Source of the DNA: an uncultured Oscillospiraceae bacterium
GTDB taxonomy: Bacteria; Bacillota; Clostridia; Oscillospirales; Ruminococcaceae
NCBI GenBank assembly: GCA_934464775.1
Contig: CAKSKG010000006.1
Location: 58,850-122,849 of the forward strand
Reading direction: 5' to 3'
Length of the DNA stretch: 64,000 bases
Position 1 is the stretch's first letter. Each line of letters starts with the position of its first letter. Both the position numbers and the translations under genes were made by a program. Below are positions 44,851 through 53,776 of the stretch, in pieces. A model generated the notes under the pieces. The model ran no database searches. It worked only from the letters and a program-made list of their open reading frames with translations, and was not told where the DNA came from.

Positions 44851-45447
44851 TCACCCGTTAATAAGAGCGTCCAGCTTAGCCGAAGCGTCCTCATAGCCTG
44901 TGAAAACAATACCCTTTATACCGCATTCCTCTGCGCCGGCGATATTTATCGGACGGTCGTCGATGAAGATGCATTCCGACGGTTCAAGACCGTACTTTTT
45001 CATGAGGAGCTGATATATCTCATGAGCAGGCTTCATTATATGATATTCATACGAAACCACTTTTCCGTCAATTTTGTCCATGAACCCGAAATTCTTTGAA
45101 TGGATATCAAACATGAAGCCGGGATAATTTGAAAGCAGGAACACCTTATGTCCCTGTGTTTTGAGCCTTTCTATCCAGCCTGCCGAATAATCAAAGGGCA
45201 GCACCAGACGGGTGATATCCTTCCAGAAAAGACGGAAATCCGCCTTGCATTCGGGAAATCTTTTTTCAAGCTTGTCAATAAGTATCTGCGGCGGGATTAT
45301 CGCAAGATCGAACTCATTCCAGATAGGGTCCTCTATCATGCGCTCCGCCAGAAGCTTTGTATGCTCATCGGAGATACCAAGCTCACGGCAGTATTCTCTC
45401 CAGCGGAAATCCGCCAGAACCATTCCAACATCAAAAATAATATTCAT
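44851..45447 (-). CDS. HAD-superfamily phosphatase (YihX-like)
   Basis: This 198-residue haloacid-dehalogenase-family hydrolase has the motif I variant IIFDVGMVLADF (nucleophile Asp, with Gly in place of the second Asp), motif II VFLLSNYPG, Lys in IMKPAHEIYQ, and motif IV CIFIDDRPINIAGA. The DVGMVL form is typical of the YihX/sugar-phosphatase group, which would act on phosphorylated small molecules. The natural substrate is not evident. It lies just upstream of the Rnf operon and is separately translated. Confidence 0.88.
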   Translation of the reverse strand: MNIIFDVGMVLADFRWREYCRELGISDEHTKLLAERMIEDPIWNEFDLAIIPPQILIDKLEKRFPECKADFRLFWKDITRLVLPFDYSAGWIERLKTQGHKVFLLSNYPGFMFDIHSKNFGFMDKIDGKVVSYEYHIMKPAHEIYQLLMKKYGLEPSECIFIDDRPINIAGAEECGIKGIVFTGYEDASAKLDALING

Positions 45448-45618
45448 AGATCGGCTGTACTTCGCAAAAAAAGCACATATCCTCCTTCTGCTGTCACAGG
45501 CAGCCTACGGCGAAAAAATCATTCACGCCGAAACTGCACATAAATAGACAGTATAATTATACCATGTGCCGCATTAGAAATATGTTAATAATATATAAAA
45601 TTTATATGTATATATAAC

Positions 45619-45660
45619 AAACGGGAGCAATACCGAAAATATATCGGCATTGCTCCCGCA
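45619..45660 (-). terminator. Terminator of the wall-binding-repeat protein gene
   Basis: A 15-base stem CGGGAGCAAT-ACCGA/TCGG-CATTGCTCCCG (one mismatch or G-T pair) is followed by a T-rich tract on the minus strand. Confidence 0.85.
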
Positions 45661-45686
45661 CCATACACACATTTAGATCGTATAAT

Positions 45687-46544
45687 TTACAGTACCATTC
45701 CGTCCTCAAGCTCAAAAGCATCGGGTATCTTCACGATATTTTCGGGCTTTGTGCCAAAGATCTTTTCCCATGCCTTGTCAACCTTTTCGGCTTCGGAGGC
45801 AGCAAAAGTCCTTTCTGCCTTTTCATCGGCATTTTCGTCGGGATCATTCGCACCCAGAACCAGCAGAGCCACATAATTTCCGTTCACGAAAAGTCTTGCC
45901 TGCTCCGTTTTGTATTCATCGTAATGACCCGTGCGTGAATATGCTCCCCACTGATCGAAAGATTCCTGAAGCAGCTTTGCGGCTTCATCGGCATAGCCGT
46001 CCTTTACCTTTATAATAAGCGCAGTGTCCATATTAATGGCATTGATAGAATTGTTCTCGTAAACGATGCTGTCGATCTTTGAGGAATCAAGTCCGAAATA
46101 ATCAACAGCTTCTTTTTCCGAAACAACATTGTCGCAGCCAAATGAACCGTCCAGCTCGTTTTTCAGCAGAGTAAGAACATCTGCCGCCGACATATTGTCT
46201 TTCTTAACAGTGTCTGCCGATTCGATAAGCGCACCGTTCCTGCCGAAATTATATATCTTTCCGTTGATCTTCACCTTGCCTGTTCTCATCTTGCCGTCTT
46301 TTCCGAAGTAATATATCTTGCCGTTGATCTTTCTGAGTCCCGTTCTCATGATGCCGTCGCTGCCGAAAAAGTATCTGCTGCCGTCTATATTCTTCCAGTA
46401 TGTATATTTTTCCTTTGTTGCGCTGTCAACATATACCTTTCCGCTGTCGGTGTTTTCCCAGTCTGCGGAAACTCCCATTGAAAGTGCGGATACTGCGGAC
46501 ATTGCCATAACTGCTGCCATTGCTGCCGAAACTATCTTTTTCAT
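45687..46544 (-). CDS. Secreted protein with cell-wall-binding repeats and a DUF4358-like domain
   Basis: This 285-residue protein has an N-terminal signal peptide (MKKIVSAAMAAVMAMSAVSA) and then choline-binding-type repeats of the pattern 'Y-xx-G-x-D-G-x-MxTGxxKINGKxYxFG' at about residues 35-105. A C-terminal domain around 120-285 has AADVLTLLKNEL and YVALLVLGA, in the DUF4358 style. It should sit on the outer surface. The start at 46544 has a GGAG site at 9 bases. Confidence 0.78.
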   Translation of the reverse strand: MKKIVSAAMAAVMAMSAVSALSMGVSADWENTDSGKVYVDSATKEKYTYWKNIDGSRYFFGSDGIMRTGLRKINGKIYYFGKDGKMRTGKVKINGKIYNFGRNGALIESADTVKKDNMSAADVLTLLKNELDGSFGCDNVVSEKEAVDYFGLDSSKIDSIVYENNSINAINMDTALIIKVKDGYADEAAKLLQESFDQWGAYSRTGHYDEYKTEQARLFVNGNYVALLVLGANDPDENADEKAERTFAASEAEKVDKAWEKIFGTKPENIVKIPDAFELEDGMVL

Positions 46545-46669
46545 AATAAATGTCTCCATTTATTAAACGATCCAAAACTCTGTTTTGTCGGATATTTTCA
46601 GATGCATTTTATCATTTTTTCCGAGGATTGTCAACATTATGCGGCATGACCGCAGTGCTTTACAAAATA

Positions 46670-46700
46670 AAACGGAGCGAAAATATTATCCGCTCCGTTT
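46670..46700 (-). terminator. Terminator of the AraC-GGDEF gene
   Basis: AAACGGAGCG and CGCTCCGTTT form a perfect 10-bp stem with an 11-base loop, followed on the minus strand by TTTATTTTG. Confidence 0.85.
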
Positions 46701-46735
46701 CGTCATTATAACACTATAAAATGTATGCAGTAATC

Positions 46736-47560
46736 TTAATTGCCGTCATCGTCCCCATGACGGGCGGAACGTTCAAGCCTGCCGAAAAGCTCGCTGTACC
46801 GCAGGTTCTTCCCCTCTATAAGCACCGTTCCGAACCTCATGGAAACAGGTATCTCCGCACCGCCGCTCACTATGCATTCCCCGTTGTGCGAAAGGATACG
46901 CTGTCCCACTGCCTCCGCTTCCGTTTTGTCGGAAAGACCCGTCAGCAGAGCAAACTCATCTCCGCCAATGCGGAATGGGAGCATTCCCTCACCCGACTCA
47001 TCGGCTATTCTTTTAAGGCACTCTGCAATGACGATATCCCCTGCCGCTCTGCCGTAATTGTCATTTATCGGCATAAGACCGCAAATATCAAAGGACAGTA
47101 TATATGTTCCGTCCGCCTTTGCAAAACGGTCATACAGACCGCTGATATCAAACCTGCACTTATCTTCCATGATAATACCTCCGTTGAACTCATAGCTGCG
47201 CTTCTCGGGGAAATCCAGCCTCGGATAAATGTCGGGGCAGACCTTTCTGCGCCTGAAATCCGAGGGCTTTTCTCCCCACAGACGAACAAATGCACGTGCA
47301 AACACCTCGGGAGAATTATAGCCGTATTTCATCGCCGTATCGGTGACGGAGCTTCCGCTTACAAGCTCCCGTGCCGCAAGAGTGAGCCTGCGGCGTGAAA
47401 TATAATCCGCAACACCGATATGAAATGTATACCTGAACATCTTCTGGAGCGCCGAAAGACTGTAACAGCAGTGCTTCGCAGTCTCCTCGGGGGTGATATC
47501 CCCGCAGACGTTCTCTTCGATATGATCCAAGGCTCTTTTCAGTGCAGCAATATTTTCCAT
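46736..47560 (-). CDS. AraC-type DNA-binding protein fused to a GGDEF domain
   Basis: This 274-residue protein has an AraC/XylS helix-turn-helix pair at residues 10-105 (CCYSLSALQKMFRYTFHI and YNSPEVFARAFVRLWGEKP). From about residue 130 a GGDEF domain follows, with FDICGLMPINDNYGRAAGD and an intact GGDEF at 199-203 in PFRIGGDEFALL. The Asp and the GGDEF motif needed for diguanylate cyclase activity are present, although the usual Lys in 'DGFKxIND' is Pro. Fusion of a DNA-binding head directly to GGDEF, without a sensor domain, is uncommon. Neighbouring genes give no hint of targets. Confidence 0.87.
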   Translation of the reverse strand: MENIAALKRALDHIEENVCGDITPEETAKHCCYSLSALQKMFRYTFHIGVADYISRRRLTLAARELVSGSSVTDTAMKYGYNSPEVFARAFVRLWGEKPSDFRRRKVCPDIYPRLDFPEKRSYEFNGGIIMEDKCRFDISGLYDRFAKADGTYILSFDICGLMPINDNYGRAAGDIVIAECLKRIADESGEGMLPFRIGGDEFALLTGLSDKTEAEAVGQRILSHNGECIVSGGAEIPVSMRFGTVLIEGKNLRYSELFGRLERSARHGDDDGN

Positions 47561-47772
47561 ATGTCCTCCCGAAGTACAATATGATATATCATGGTTATAT
47601 TATAGTATACAGCCGTGAATTTTGCTTGATGTTTTGAGCATTCCTGACGGTGCAGACGGCTCCGATCGGCTTTTCTTTACATTAATGATACCCTAAATAA
47701 ACGCATACGTCAAACAAATCGTGGATTTATACAACATAATTATGATAAATTCAGGAAATTTTATAAAATCTC

Positions 47773-47802
47773 TTGACAACTGTTTATAATATGTGCTATA
47801 AT
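47773..47802 (+). promoter_or_regulatory. Promoter for plsC-ispH/rpsA
   Basis: TTGACA (47773-47778), 18 bases, TATAAT (47797-47802), about 50 bases upstream of plsC. Confidence 0.8.
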
Positions 47803-47852
47803 AATGAATATGAATTATGCTGAATCAGTGTAATTTAACGGAGGCAGACAGT

Positions 47853-48503
47853 ATGAACGCTTTTGTAAGAGTGTGTACAAGATTTGTATATCGGATCGCA
47901 TATAATATGCATTTTGAGGGACTTGAGAATATTCCCGAAAAAGAGGGCATAATAATAGCGTCCAATCACAGAAGCTACGCCGACCCTGTTCTGCTTACCA
48001 TGTATATGAAGCGTCCTGTCAAATATATGGCAAAGGAAGAGCTTTTCAAAAACAAATTTTTTGCCGCATTTATCCGAATGCTGGGCGCATTTCCCGTAAA
48101 AAGGGGCGCAGGTGACATGAAGGTCATCGACGACAGCGTTGAGATACTGAAAAACGGCAATAATCTTGTTATTTTCCCCGAGGGCACACGCTCCAAGGAA
48201 AATAAGGTCGGAAACGGAAAAACAGGCGTTGCCATGATTGCGGCAATGTCAGGCGCAGATGTTCTTCCCGTGGGTATCTGCTTCGACGGTCCGAAGCTTA
48301 AATTCAGATGCCGCCTTACCGTTAAGATCGGTAAGGTCATAAAGGCTGACGAGATCGCTGTTTCGGGCAATTCCCCCAGAGAACTGAGGGGCGTCAAGCA
48401 GCGCATAATGGACGAGATAACCACGCTTGTTGAGGGCAAGCCTCACGAAAAGCGCAAGGCTGTTACTGCGGAGGTGGAAGCTCCTGATAATCAGAACGGC
48501 TGA
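47853..48503 (+). CDS. plsC: 1-acyl-sn-glycerol-3-phosphate acyltransferase
   Basis: PlsC adds the second acyl chain to lysophosphatidic acid in phospholipid synthesis. The 216-residue protein carries the catalytic NHRSYADPVLL (H-x4-D), KEELFKNKFF, and the substrate-binding FPEGTRSKENK (E-G-T-R). The ATG at 47853 follows GGAGG at 9 bases. The upstream in-frame ATG at 47817 lacks a site. Its 3' end overlaps the start of the ispH-rpsA gene by about 20 bases, so the two are translationally coupled. Confidence 0.93.
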   Translation: MNAFVRVCTRFVYRIAYNMHFEGLENIPEKEGIIIASNHRSYADPVLLTMYMKRPVKYMAKEELFKNKFFAAFIRMLGAFPVKRGAGDMKVIDDSVEILKNGNNLVIFPEGTRSKENKVGNGKTGVAMIAAMSGADVLPVGICFDGPKLKFRCRLTVKIGKVIKADEIAVSGNSPRELRGVKQRIMDEITTLVEGKPHEKRKAVTAEVEAPDNQNG

Positions 48504-50439
48504 GACCGCAGGCTTCTGCTTCGGCGTTGACCGTGCGGTAGGACTCGTATACAAGTCCCTTGAAAACGGAAAGACTGCCACGCTGGGAGAGATAATCCAC
48601 AATCCCGATGTGGTGCGCGATATGCAGTCGAAAGGCGTGCGGATAATATCATCCCCAGACGAGGCTGAAAGCGATGAAACGGTTGTGATACGTTCACACG
48701 GCGTTGCGGACAGCATTTACAGGGAGCTGGAGGAAAACAATATCCGTTATATAGACGGTACCTGCCCATATGTTTCACGCATACACAAGATCGTCCGTGA
48801 AAAATCCGAGGCGGGATATACGGTTGTCATTATGGGCGACAGCGCTCACCCCGAGGTGGAGGGCATCGCAGGGTGCTGCAAGTCGGCACCGGTGGTTCTT
48901 CCCGATGATGAGGCGCTGAAAAAATTTCTTGCGGAATTTTGCGGAAATTGCGAAAAAGGTATTGCAATTACGGCGCAGACAACGTATAATATAAATATAT
49001 GGGATAAATGCCGAAGAATCGTTTCGGAAAGCGGCGTGCCGTGCGAGATGTTCGATACGGTGTGCAGAGCGACAAACGACAGACAGACCGAAGCTGCCAG
49101 GCTGGCGGAAGAATCCGATATAATGATAATCGTCGGCGGAAAGCACAGCTCAAATACCGCCAAGCTTTATAAAATATGCTGTGAGAAATGTCCGAGGAGC
49201 TTTCTTGTTGAAAACGCTTCGGAGCTTAATACGATCGAAATGCTGAAAGGCTTTTACGATATATGTGATCTCCGCATAGGGATCACCGCAGGAGCATCGA
49301 CTCCCGCACATATAATCAAGGAGGTTAAAAACCACATGAGCGAAAAATTACAGAATTTAGACGAGGACTTTAACTTTGAGGAGGCCATTGACGCTTCTTT
49401 CAAAAGATTATATACCGGTAACAGGGTGAAAGGATACATAACTGCTGTAAACAATACAGAAGCTATTGTCGATATCGGCACAAAGCAGACAGGTTATGTT
49501 TCTCTCGACGAGCTTACTGATGATCCTTCCCTCAAGCCCGCTGACGTTGTTAAGGTCGGCGACGAGGTTGAGTTCATCGTCCTCAAGGTAAACGATGCAG
49601 ACGGCGTTATCACACTTTCCAAGAAGAAGGTTGACGCTATGGTCGGCTTTGACAAGATCGTTAAGGCTAAGGAAGAAGACGCTGTTCTCGAGGGCGTTGT
49701 TATGAATGTTGTCAAGGGCGGCGTTCTCGTTCTCACAAACGGCATCAAGGTATTTATCCCTGCTTCCCAGGCTACAATGCGCCGCGATGAAAAGCTTGAC
49801 GATCTTCTCAAGAAGACTGTTAAGTTCAAGATCATCGAAGTAAATGAGCAGAAGGGCAAGGCTGTCGGCTCTATCAAGGCTGTTCTCAACGCTGAGAGAG
49901 ACGCTGCAAAGGCTAAGTTCTGGGAAAATGTTCAGATCGGCGACAAGTTCAAGGGCGAAGTTAAGTCCATCACTAACTACGGTGCATTCGTAGATCTCGG
50001 CGGAATCGACGGAATGGTTCACATTTCAGAGCTTTCCTGGGACAGAATCAAGCACCCCTCCGAGGTTGTTTCCGTTGGTGATGTTCTCGAGGTTTACGTT
50101 AAGGATCTCGACAAGGAAGCTAACAGAATTTCCCTCGGCTACAAGAAGGACGAGGACAACCCCATGACTAAGTTCCTCAACGAGTACAAGGAAGGCGACG
50201 TTGTAAAGGCTAAGATCGTTTCTATCACACCTTTCGGCGCATTCGCACAGATCATTCCCGGTATCGACGGACTTATCCACATCTCACAGATCGCTGACAA
50301 GAGAGTAACAAACGTTAAGGACGTTCTCTCCGTAGGCGATGAGGTTGAGGCTAAGATCACAGAGATCGACGCTGACAAGAAGAGAATTTCTCTTTCTATC
50401 CGTGCTCTTCTCGAAGACAAGGCTGAAGATGCTGAATAA
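48484..50439 (+). CDS. ispH-rpsA: Fused 4-hydroxy-3-methylbut-2-enyl diphosphate reductase and ribosomal protein S1
   Basis: Residues 1-284 are IspH, the last MEP-pathway enzyme, a [4Fe-4S] protein. TAGFCFGV holds the first cluster Cys, with IIHNPDVV, IRSHGV, GTCPYV and HSSNTAKLY following. Residues 285-651 are a ribosomal-protein-S1-like part with four S1 RNA-binding domains (for example ITNYGAFVDLGGIDGMVHISEL and VHISEL/LIHISQI repeats). Such fusions are known in Clostridia. The likely start is a CTG at 48484, 8 bases after GGAGGT, inside plsC. At 49336 an ATG is preceded by AAGGAGG, so a separate S1 protein may also be made. Codon use becomes strongly optimised from about 49500 on. Confidence 0.9.
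   Translation: MIIRTAETAGFCFGVDRAVGLVYKSLENGKTATLGEIIHNPDVVRDMQSKGVRIISSPDEAESDETVVIRSHGVADSIYRELEENNIRYIDGTCPYVSRIHKIVREKSEAGYTVVIMGDSAHPEVEGIAGCCKSAPVVLPDDEALKKFLAEFCGNCEKGIAITAQTTYNINIWDKCRRIVSESGVPCEMFDTVCRATNDRQTEAARLAEESDIMIIVGGKHSSNTAKLYKICCEKCPRSFLVENASELNTIEMLKGFYDICDLRIGITAGASTPAHIIKEVKNHMSEKLQNLDEDFNFEEAIDASFKRLYTGNRVKGYITAVNNTEAIVDIGTKQTGYVSLDELTDDPSLKPADVVKVGDEVEFIVLKVNDADGVITLSKKKVDAMVGFDKIVKAKEEDAVLEGVVMNVVKGGVLVLTNGIKVFIPASQATMRRDEKLDDLLKKTVKFKIIEVNEQKGKAVGSIKAVLNAERDAAKAKFWENVQIGDKFKGEVKSITNYGAFVDLGGIDGMVHISELSWDRIKHPSEVVSVGDVLEVYVKDLDKEANRISLGYKKDEDNPMTKFLNEYKEGDVVKAKIVSITPFGAFAQIIPGIDGLIHISQIADKRVTNVKDVLSVGDEVEAKITEIDADKKRISLSIRALLEDKAEDAE
49318..49338 (+). promoter_or_regulatory. 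Internal ribosome binding site and start codon for a free S1-like protein
   Basis: AAGGAGGT (49318-49325) stands 10 bases before ATG (49336-49338) inside the ispH-rpsA frame. It would start MSEKLQNLDEDFNFEEAID, giving a 367-residue S1 protein. This is one of the strongest ribosome sites in the window. Confidence 0.7.
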
Positions 50440-50458
50440 TTTTTCGGATTGAATCCAC

Positions 50459-50496
50459 TATCCCCTGCCGATGATTTTCGGCAGGGGATTTTTTTA
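50459..50496 (+). terminator. ispH-rpsA terminator
   Basis: TATCCCCTGCCGA and TTCGGCAGGGGAT form a 12-bp stem around a short loop, followed by T7. Confidence 0.93.
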
Positions 50497-50532
50497 CCTC
50501 TATGCCTGTGAGTTTTCCCTATTATTAAAATA

Positions 50533-50582
50533 CAAAAAAGACCGTGTGATATCTCATAGAAAATATCACACGGTCTTTTTAT
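50533..50582. terminator. pgk terminator (bidirectional)
   Basis: A long perfect inverted repeat AAAAAGACCGTGTGATAT ... ATATCACACGGTCTTTTT with a 10-base loop lies past the pgk stop (minus strand). Confidence 0.93.
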
Positions 50583-50603
50583 TTGGCTTGATTCAGCTTA
50601 TAA

Positions 50604-51827
50604 TTACTTGTTGGCAATTACAGCAACACCGGGAAGCTCCTTGCCCTCGAGGTATTCGAGAGAAGCGCCGCCGCCTGTGGAGATGTGAGACATCTTATCA
50701 GCGAAGCCGAGCTGGATAACAGCAGCTGCGGAGTCACCGCCGCCGATGATCGTTGTAGCCTCTGTCTCAGCGAGAGCCTGTGCAACAGCCTTTGTACCTG
50801 CTGCGAGAGTGGGGTTCTCAAATACGCCCATAGGTCCGTTCCAAACAACTGTCTTAGCGGACTTTGCAGCCTCGGCGAAGAGAGCTCTTGTCTTTTCACC
50901 GATATCAAGACCTTCCTTATCAGCGGGGATCTTGTCGGAATCAACTGTCTCAACGTCGATAGGAGCGTCGATAGGATCAGGGAAGCCTGCGCCTACAACT
51001 GTATCGATAGGAAGAAGAAGCTTCTTGCCGTTCTTCTCAGCCTTCTCCATCATTTCCTTGCAGTACTCGATCTTCTCATCGTCAACGAGAGAAAGACCTA
51101 CCTCGTATCCCTTAGCCTTGAGGAATGTGTAAGCCATACCGCCGCCGATGATAAGTGTATCGCACTTTTCGAGGAGGTTATTGATAACATTGAGCTTGTC
51201 AGCAACCTTTGCTCCGCCGAGGATAGCAACGAAAGGACGAACAGGGTTCTCAACGGCATTGCCGAGGAACTGGATCTCCTTCTGCATGAGGTAGCCTACT
51301 GCTGTTTCCTTAACGAACTTTGTAACGCCTGCTGTGGAAGCGTGTGCACGGTGAGAAGAACCGAAAGCGTCCATTACGAAAACCTCGTCGTCAACGAGAT
51401 CAGCAAGCTCCTTGGAGAAGCCTTCGCCGTTCTTTGTCTCGTCAGCGCCGCGGAATCTTGTATTCTCAAGAACAACGATATCGCCGTCAGCCATTTCAGC
51501 AACAGCCTTCTTAGCGTTGTCGCCTACTACTGTATCATCAGCAGCAAATGTAACCTTTGTGCCGGGGAGAAGCTCTGCCAGTCTGTCAGCAGCGGGCTTC
51601 AGGGAGAACTTAGCCTCAGGACCGTTCTTGGGCTTGCCCAAGTGAGAGCAAAGAACGACCTTGCCGCCGTCTGCTACCAGCTTCTTGATAGTGGGAAGAG
51701 CGGCTGTGATTCTGTTATCGTTAGTGATCTTGCCGTCCTTGAGAGGAACGTTGAAATCAACTCTTACGAGAACCTTTTTACCCTTGACATTGAGATCGTC
51801 AACAGTAACCTTGTTTAAACCTGCCAT
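50604..51827 (-). CDS. pgk: Phosphoglycerate kinase
   Basis: Makes ATP from 1,3-bisphosphoglycerate in glycolysis. The 407-residue monomer has [19 protein letters not shown] near the start, the substrate site [21 protein letters not shown] for the hinge, and the nucleotide-binding [12 protein letters not shown] and [18 protein letters not shown] at the C-terminus. Codon usage is very highly biased, like tpiA and gpmI. It has its own promoter and terminator. It is not next to gap or tpiA, unlike in many Firmicutes. Confidence 0.98.
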   Translation of the reverse strand: MAGLNKVTVDDLNVKGKKVLVRVDFNVPLKDGKITNDNRITAALPTIKKLVADGGKVVLCSHLGKPKNGPEAKFSLKPAADRLAELLPGTKVTFAADDTVVGDNAKKAVAEMADGDIVVLENTRFRGADETKNGEGFSKELADLVDDEVFVMDAFGSSHRAHASTAGVTKFVKETAVGYLMQKEIQFLGNAVENPVRPFVAILGGAKVADKLNVINNLLEKCDTLIIGGGMAYTFLKAKGYEVGLSLVDDEKIEYCKEMMEKAEKNGKKLLLPIDTVVGAGFPDPIDAPIDVETVDSDKIPADKEGLDIGEKTRALFAEAAKSAKTVVWNGPMGVFENPTLAAGTKAVAQALAETEATTIIGGGDSAAAVIQLGFADKMSHISTGGGASLEYLEGKELPGVAVIANK

Positions 51828-51899
51828 TGTTATGACATCCTTTCGTATAAAACTTTTTGCGGCTGTTTAATATAAAATTTAAACAACCCGTCACTATAT

Positions 51900-51928
51900 A
51901 TTTTACACCATTTCGTTAAATTTTGCAA
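51900..51928 (-). promoter_or_regulatory. pgk promoter
   Basis: Read on the minus strand, TTGCAA (51928-51923), 17 bases, TAAAAT (51905-51900), about 70 bases upstream of pgk. Confidence 0.72.
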
Positions 51929-51959
51929 TAGGTAATTTGAATTTTTTACAAATTAATTA

Positions 51960-51996
51960 AAAAAACACCTCCGCAGCCGAAGCCGCAGAGGTGTTT
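51960..51996 (-). terminator. Terminator of the 52035 binding-protein gene
   Basis: Read on the minus strand, CACCTCTGCGGC-TTCG-GCTGCGGAGGTG forms a stem of about 12 bp with a UUCG tetraloop, flanked by A-run and T-run. Confidence 0.9.
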
Positions 51997-52034
51997 TCAC
52001 GCACTCAATATATTATTTTTTAATAAGATGGCAA

Positions 52035-53486
52035 TTAGCCGATAAGAGACTGAAGCTCGGAATCTGCTTCCTCAACAAGTGTGCTTACAACAGCAGAGAT
52101 CTCTTCTCTGTTTGTTGCCCAGTCAACACCATGGTATGCAGCACGGAGACCGATCTCGTCGCCGCCGTCTGTTGTAAGAGAAGCAACGTCGGAAGATACG
52201 CCTGTTGCAAGGTCAACAACAGGGTTAGCCTTAGCAGCTGCATTGATCTCCTTGTTGATCTCGATAAGCTCATCGGACCAGCCGAAGTCGTCTCTGGACT
52301 TCTGATCGCCGATAGCGATAGCATCGGGATCCTTGTTAGCAAGGAGGTTGCACTCAGCGAAGAGAGCTACGCCCTCGGGGTTAGCTGCGCCCTTGCAGAG
52401 GCACCAGCCGTCAAGTGTAGCACCGATATAGTTCTCGGAGCCTGCGGGAGAAGGAACAGGAGCGATACCGAGGTTAGCGGGATCGATCTTTGTTGTCCAT
52501 GTGTCGGGGTTGGACTGAACTGCCCATGCACCAACTATGTAATAAAGCTCCTTCTTTTCGCCCATGAACTGAGGCTGCTCAGACCAGTCGAAGAGAGAAC
52601 GGTCAATGATAAGACCGTTGTTGTAGAGGTCATAACCGTAGTTCATAGCGCTTTCAAGTGTAGCGTCCATGAGGTTGCTCTGGAGGTGACCGTCAACGGA
52701 AGATACGCCGGGAACGCCTGCGGAAAGGAGGAGAGCCTTCTCTGCCCAGAAGCCGTCAAGACCGTAGCAGTCAGCATCGGGATCAACGAATGTAAGAAGA
52801 TCCTGCTTGAATGTATCCCAGTTCCACTCGCCGTTCTTCCAGCGCTCATAGGGATCTTCAATGCCGTTTTCTTCAAGTGTTTCCTTGTTGTAAAGAACAA
52901 CAGACTCAGCTGATACGTTTGTAACGAACTCATAGTGCTTGCCGCCGAAGTTGTAGATCTCCATTGCGGAAGCAACATCGGACCAAAGGTCGCTGGAGAG
53001 GTCGATATAATCATCAACAGGCTCAAACATACCGCTTGTTACGCCCTTGGGGAGAGCCGCTGTATCGCAGGGGAAGAAGTCGATGCCTTCACCGCCGAGT
53101 ACACGTGTGGAAAGATCGCTGTATCTTGTTTCCCATGTTGTAGGATACCACTGAACGCTTCCGCCGTACTTTGTCTTGAAGAGGTTAAGGGGAACGGATT
53201 CACTCTTACCGTCTGTGGAGGGGTTGAGGTCATAGTGAGCGAGCCACTTGATCGTCTTGTTCTCAAGCTCAACGTCTCTCAGCTGAGAAGATGTGTTGTC
53301 GAGAGTGCTCTGGTCATCTTCGTTAAGAGTCTCTGTGTTTACTTCAACAGTAGCGGCTGTTGTAGTAGTAACGGAGCTTGTTTCTTCAGCAGAACTGTCG
53401 TCAGCGGAATCGCCGCCGCAGGCAGTGAGACCGAATACCATTGATACTGCCATTACGCCGGCAAATACCTTTTTCATATCCTTCAT
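52035..53486 (-). CDS. Sugar-binding lipoprotein A (ABC family 1 type)
   Basis: This 483-residue extracellular solute-binding protein has the lipobox GLTAC (Cys23), a Thr/Ser-rich linker and the two-lobe binding fold. VVLYNKETLEENGIEDPYE and WNWDTFKQDLLTFVD belong to the carbohydrate-binding family. It is a paralogue of the protein encoded just upstream at 53864-55327; both share TTTTAATVEVNTE and VELENKTIKW. No permease or ATPase gene is adjacent. It is transcribed from a consensus promoter through an unusually structured leader of about 158 bases. Confidence 0.87.
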   Translation of the reverse strand: MKDMKKVFAGVMAVSMVFGLTACGGDSADDSSAEETSSVTTTTAATVEVNTETLNEDDQSTLDNTSSQLRDVELENKTIKWLAHYDLNPSTDGKSESVPLNLFKTKYGGSVQWYPTTWETRYSDLSTRVLGGEGIDFFPCDTAALPKGVTSGMFEPVDDYIDLSSDLWSDVASAMEIYNFGGKHYEFVTNVSAESVVLYNKETLEENGIEDPYERWKNGEWNWDTFKQDLLTFVDPDADCYGLDGFWAEKALLLSAGVPGVSSVDGHLQSNLMDATLESAMNYGYDLYNNGLIIDRSLFDWSEQPQFMGEKKELYYIVGAWAVQSNPDTWTTKIDPANLGIAPVPSPAGSENYIGATLDGWCLCKGAANPEGVALFAECNLLANKDPDAIAIGDQKSRDDFGWSDELIEINKEINAAAKANPVVDLATGVSSDVASLTTDGGDEIGLRAAYHGVDWATNREEISAVVSTLVEEADSELQSLIG

Positions 53487-53645
53487 AAGTAACTTTCCTT
53501 TCCGAGCGCAGTCAAATATACCGATTCGGACTGCATCTCATACCCGGGGCAGAACCCGGATAAATACGATTGATTATTGGGCAAACAGTTCAGGTTCACA
53601 CCACTGCCCCTGTCTGTAATGCCGATTAAATCACACTTTAATCAT
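53487..53645 (-). promoter_or_regulatory. Structured 5' leader of the 52035 binding-protein gene
   Basis: GC-rich for this region and rich in competing stems on the minus strand. GGGGCAG (53610-53604) can pair with CTGCCCC (53552-53546), and its GGGCA core can instead pair with TGCCC (53583-53579). CTGCCCC also lies inside a CCGGG/CCCGG hairpin (53559-53543). Closer to the start, GCAGTC/GACTGC forms a further hairpin. No known riboswitch class was recognised. Confidence 0.45.
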
Positions 53646-53650
53646 TTTAT

Positions 53651-53679
53651 ATTATACCAATTACAAATATATATGTCAA
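53651..53679 (-). promoter_or_regulatory. Promoter for the 52035 binding-protein gene
   Basis: Read on the minus strand, TTGACA (53679-53674), 17 bases, TATAAT (53656-53651) with a TGG extended element. The remainder up to the paralogue's stop is AT-rich. Confidence 0.87.
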
Positions 53680-53776
53680 TATTATTACTGTAAATATTTA
53701 ATTCATTCATTTGTTCACTTTGCACAAAATTTTGCAACATATATTGATACATATATTGGTTTTAGGCGTAAAATAT

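Noticed and set aside
50685..51818. 377-codon plus-strand frame opposite pgk
   Set aside because: Antisense shadow of a highly biased gene; no ribosome site or recognisable motif.
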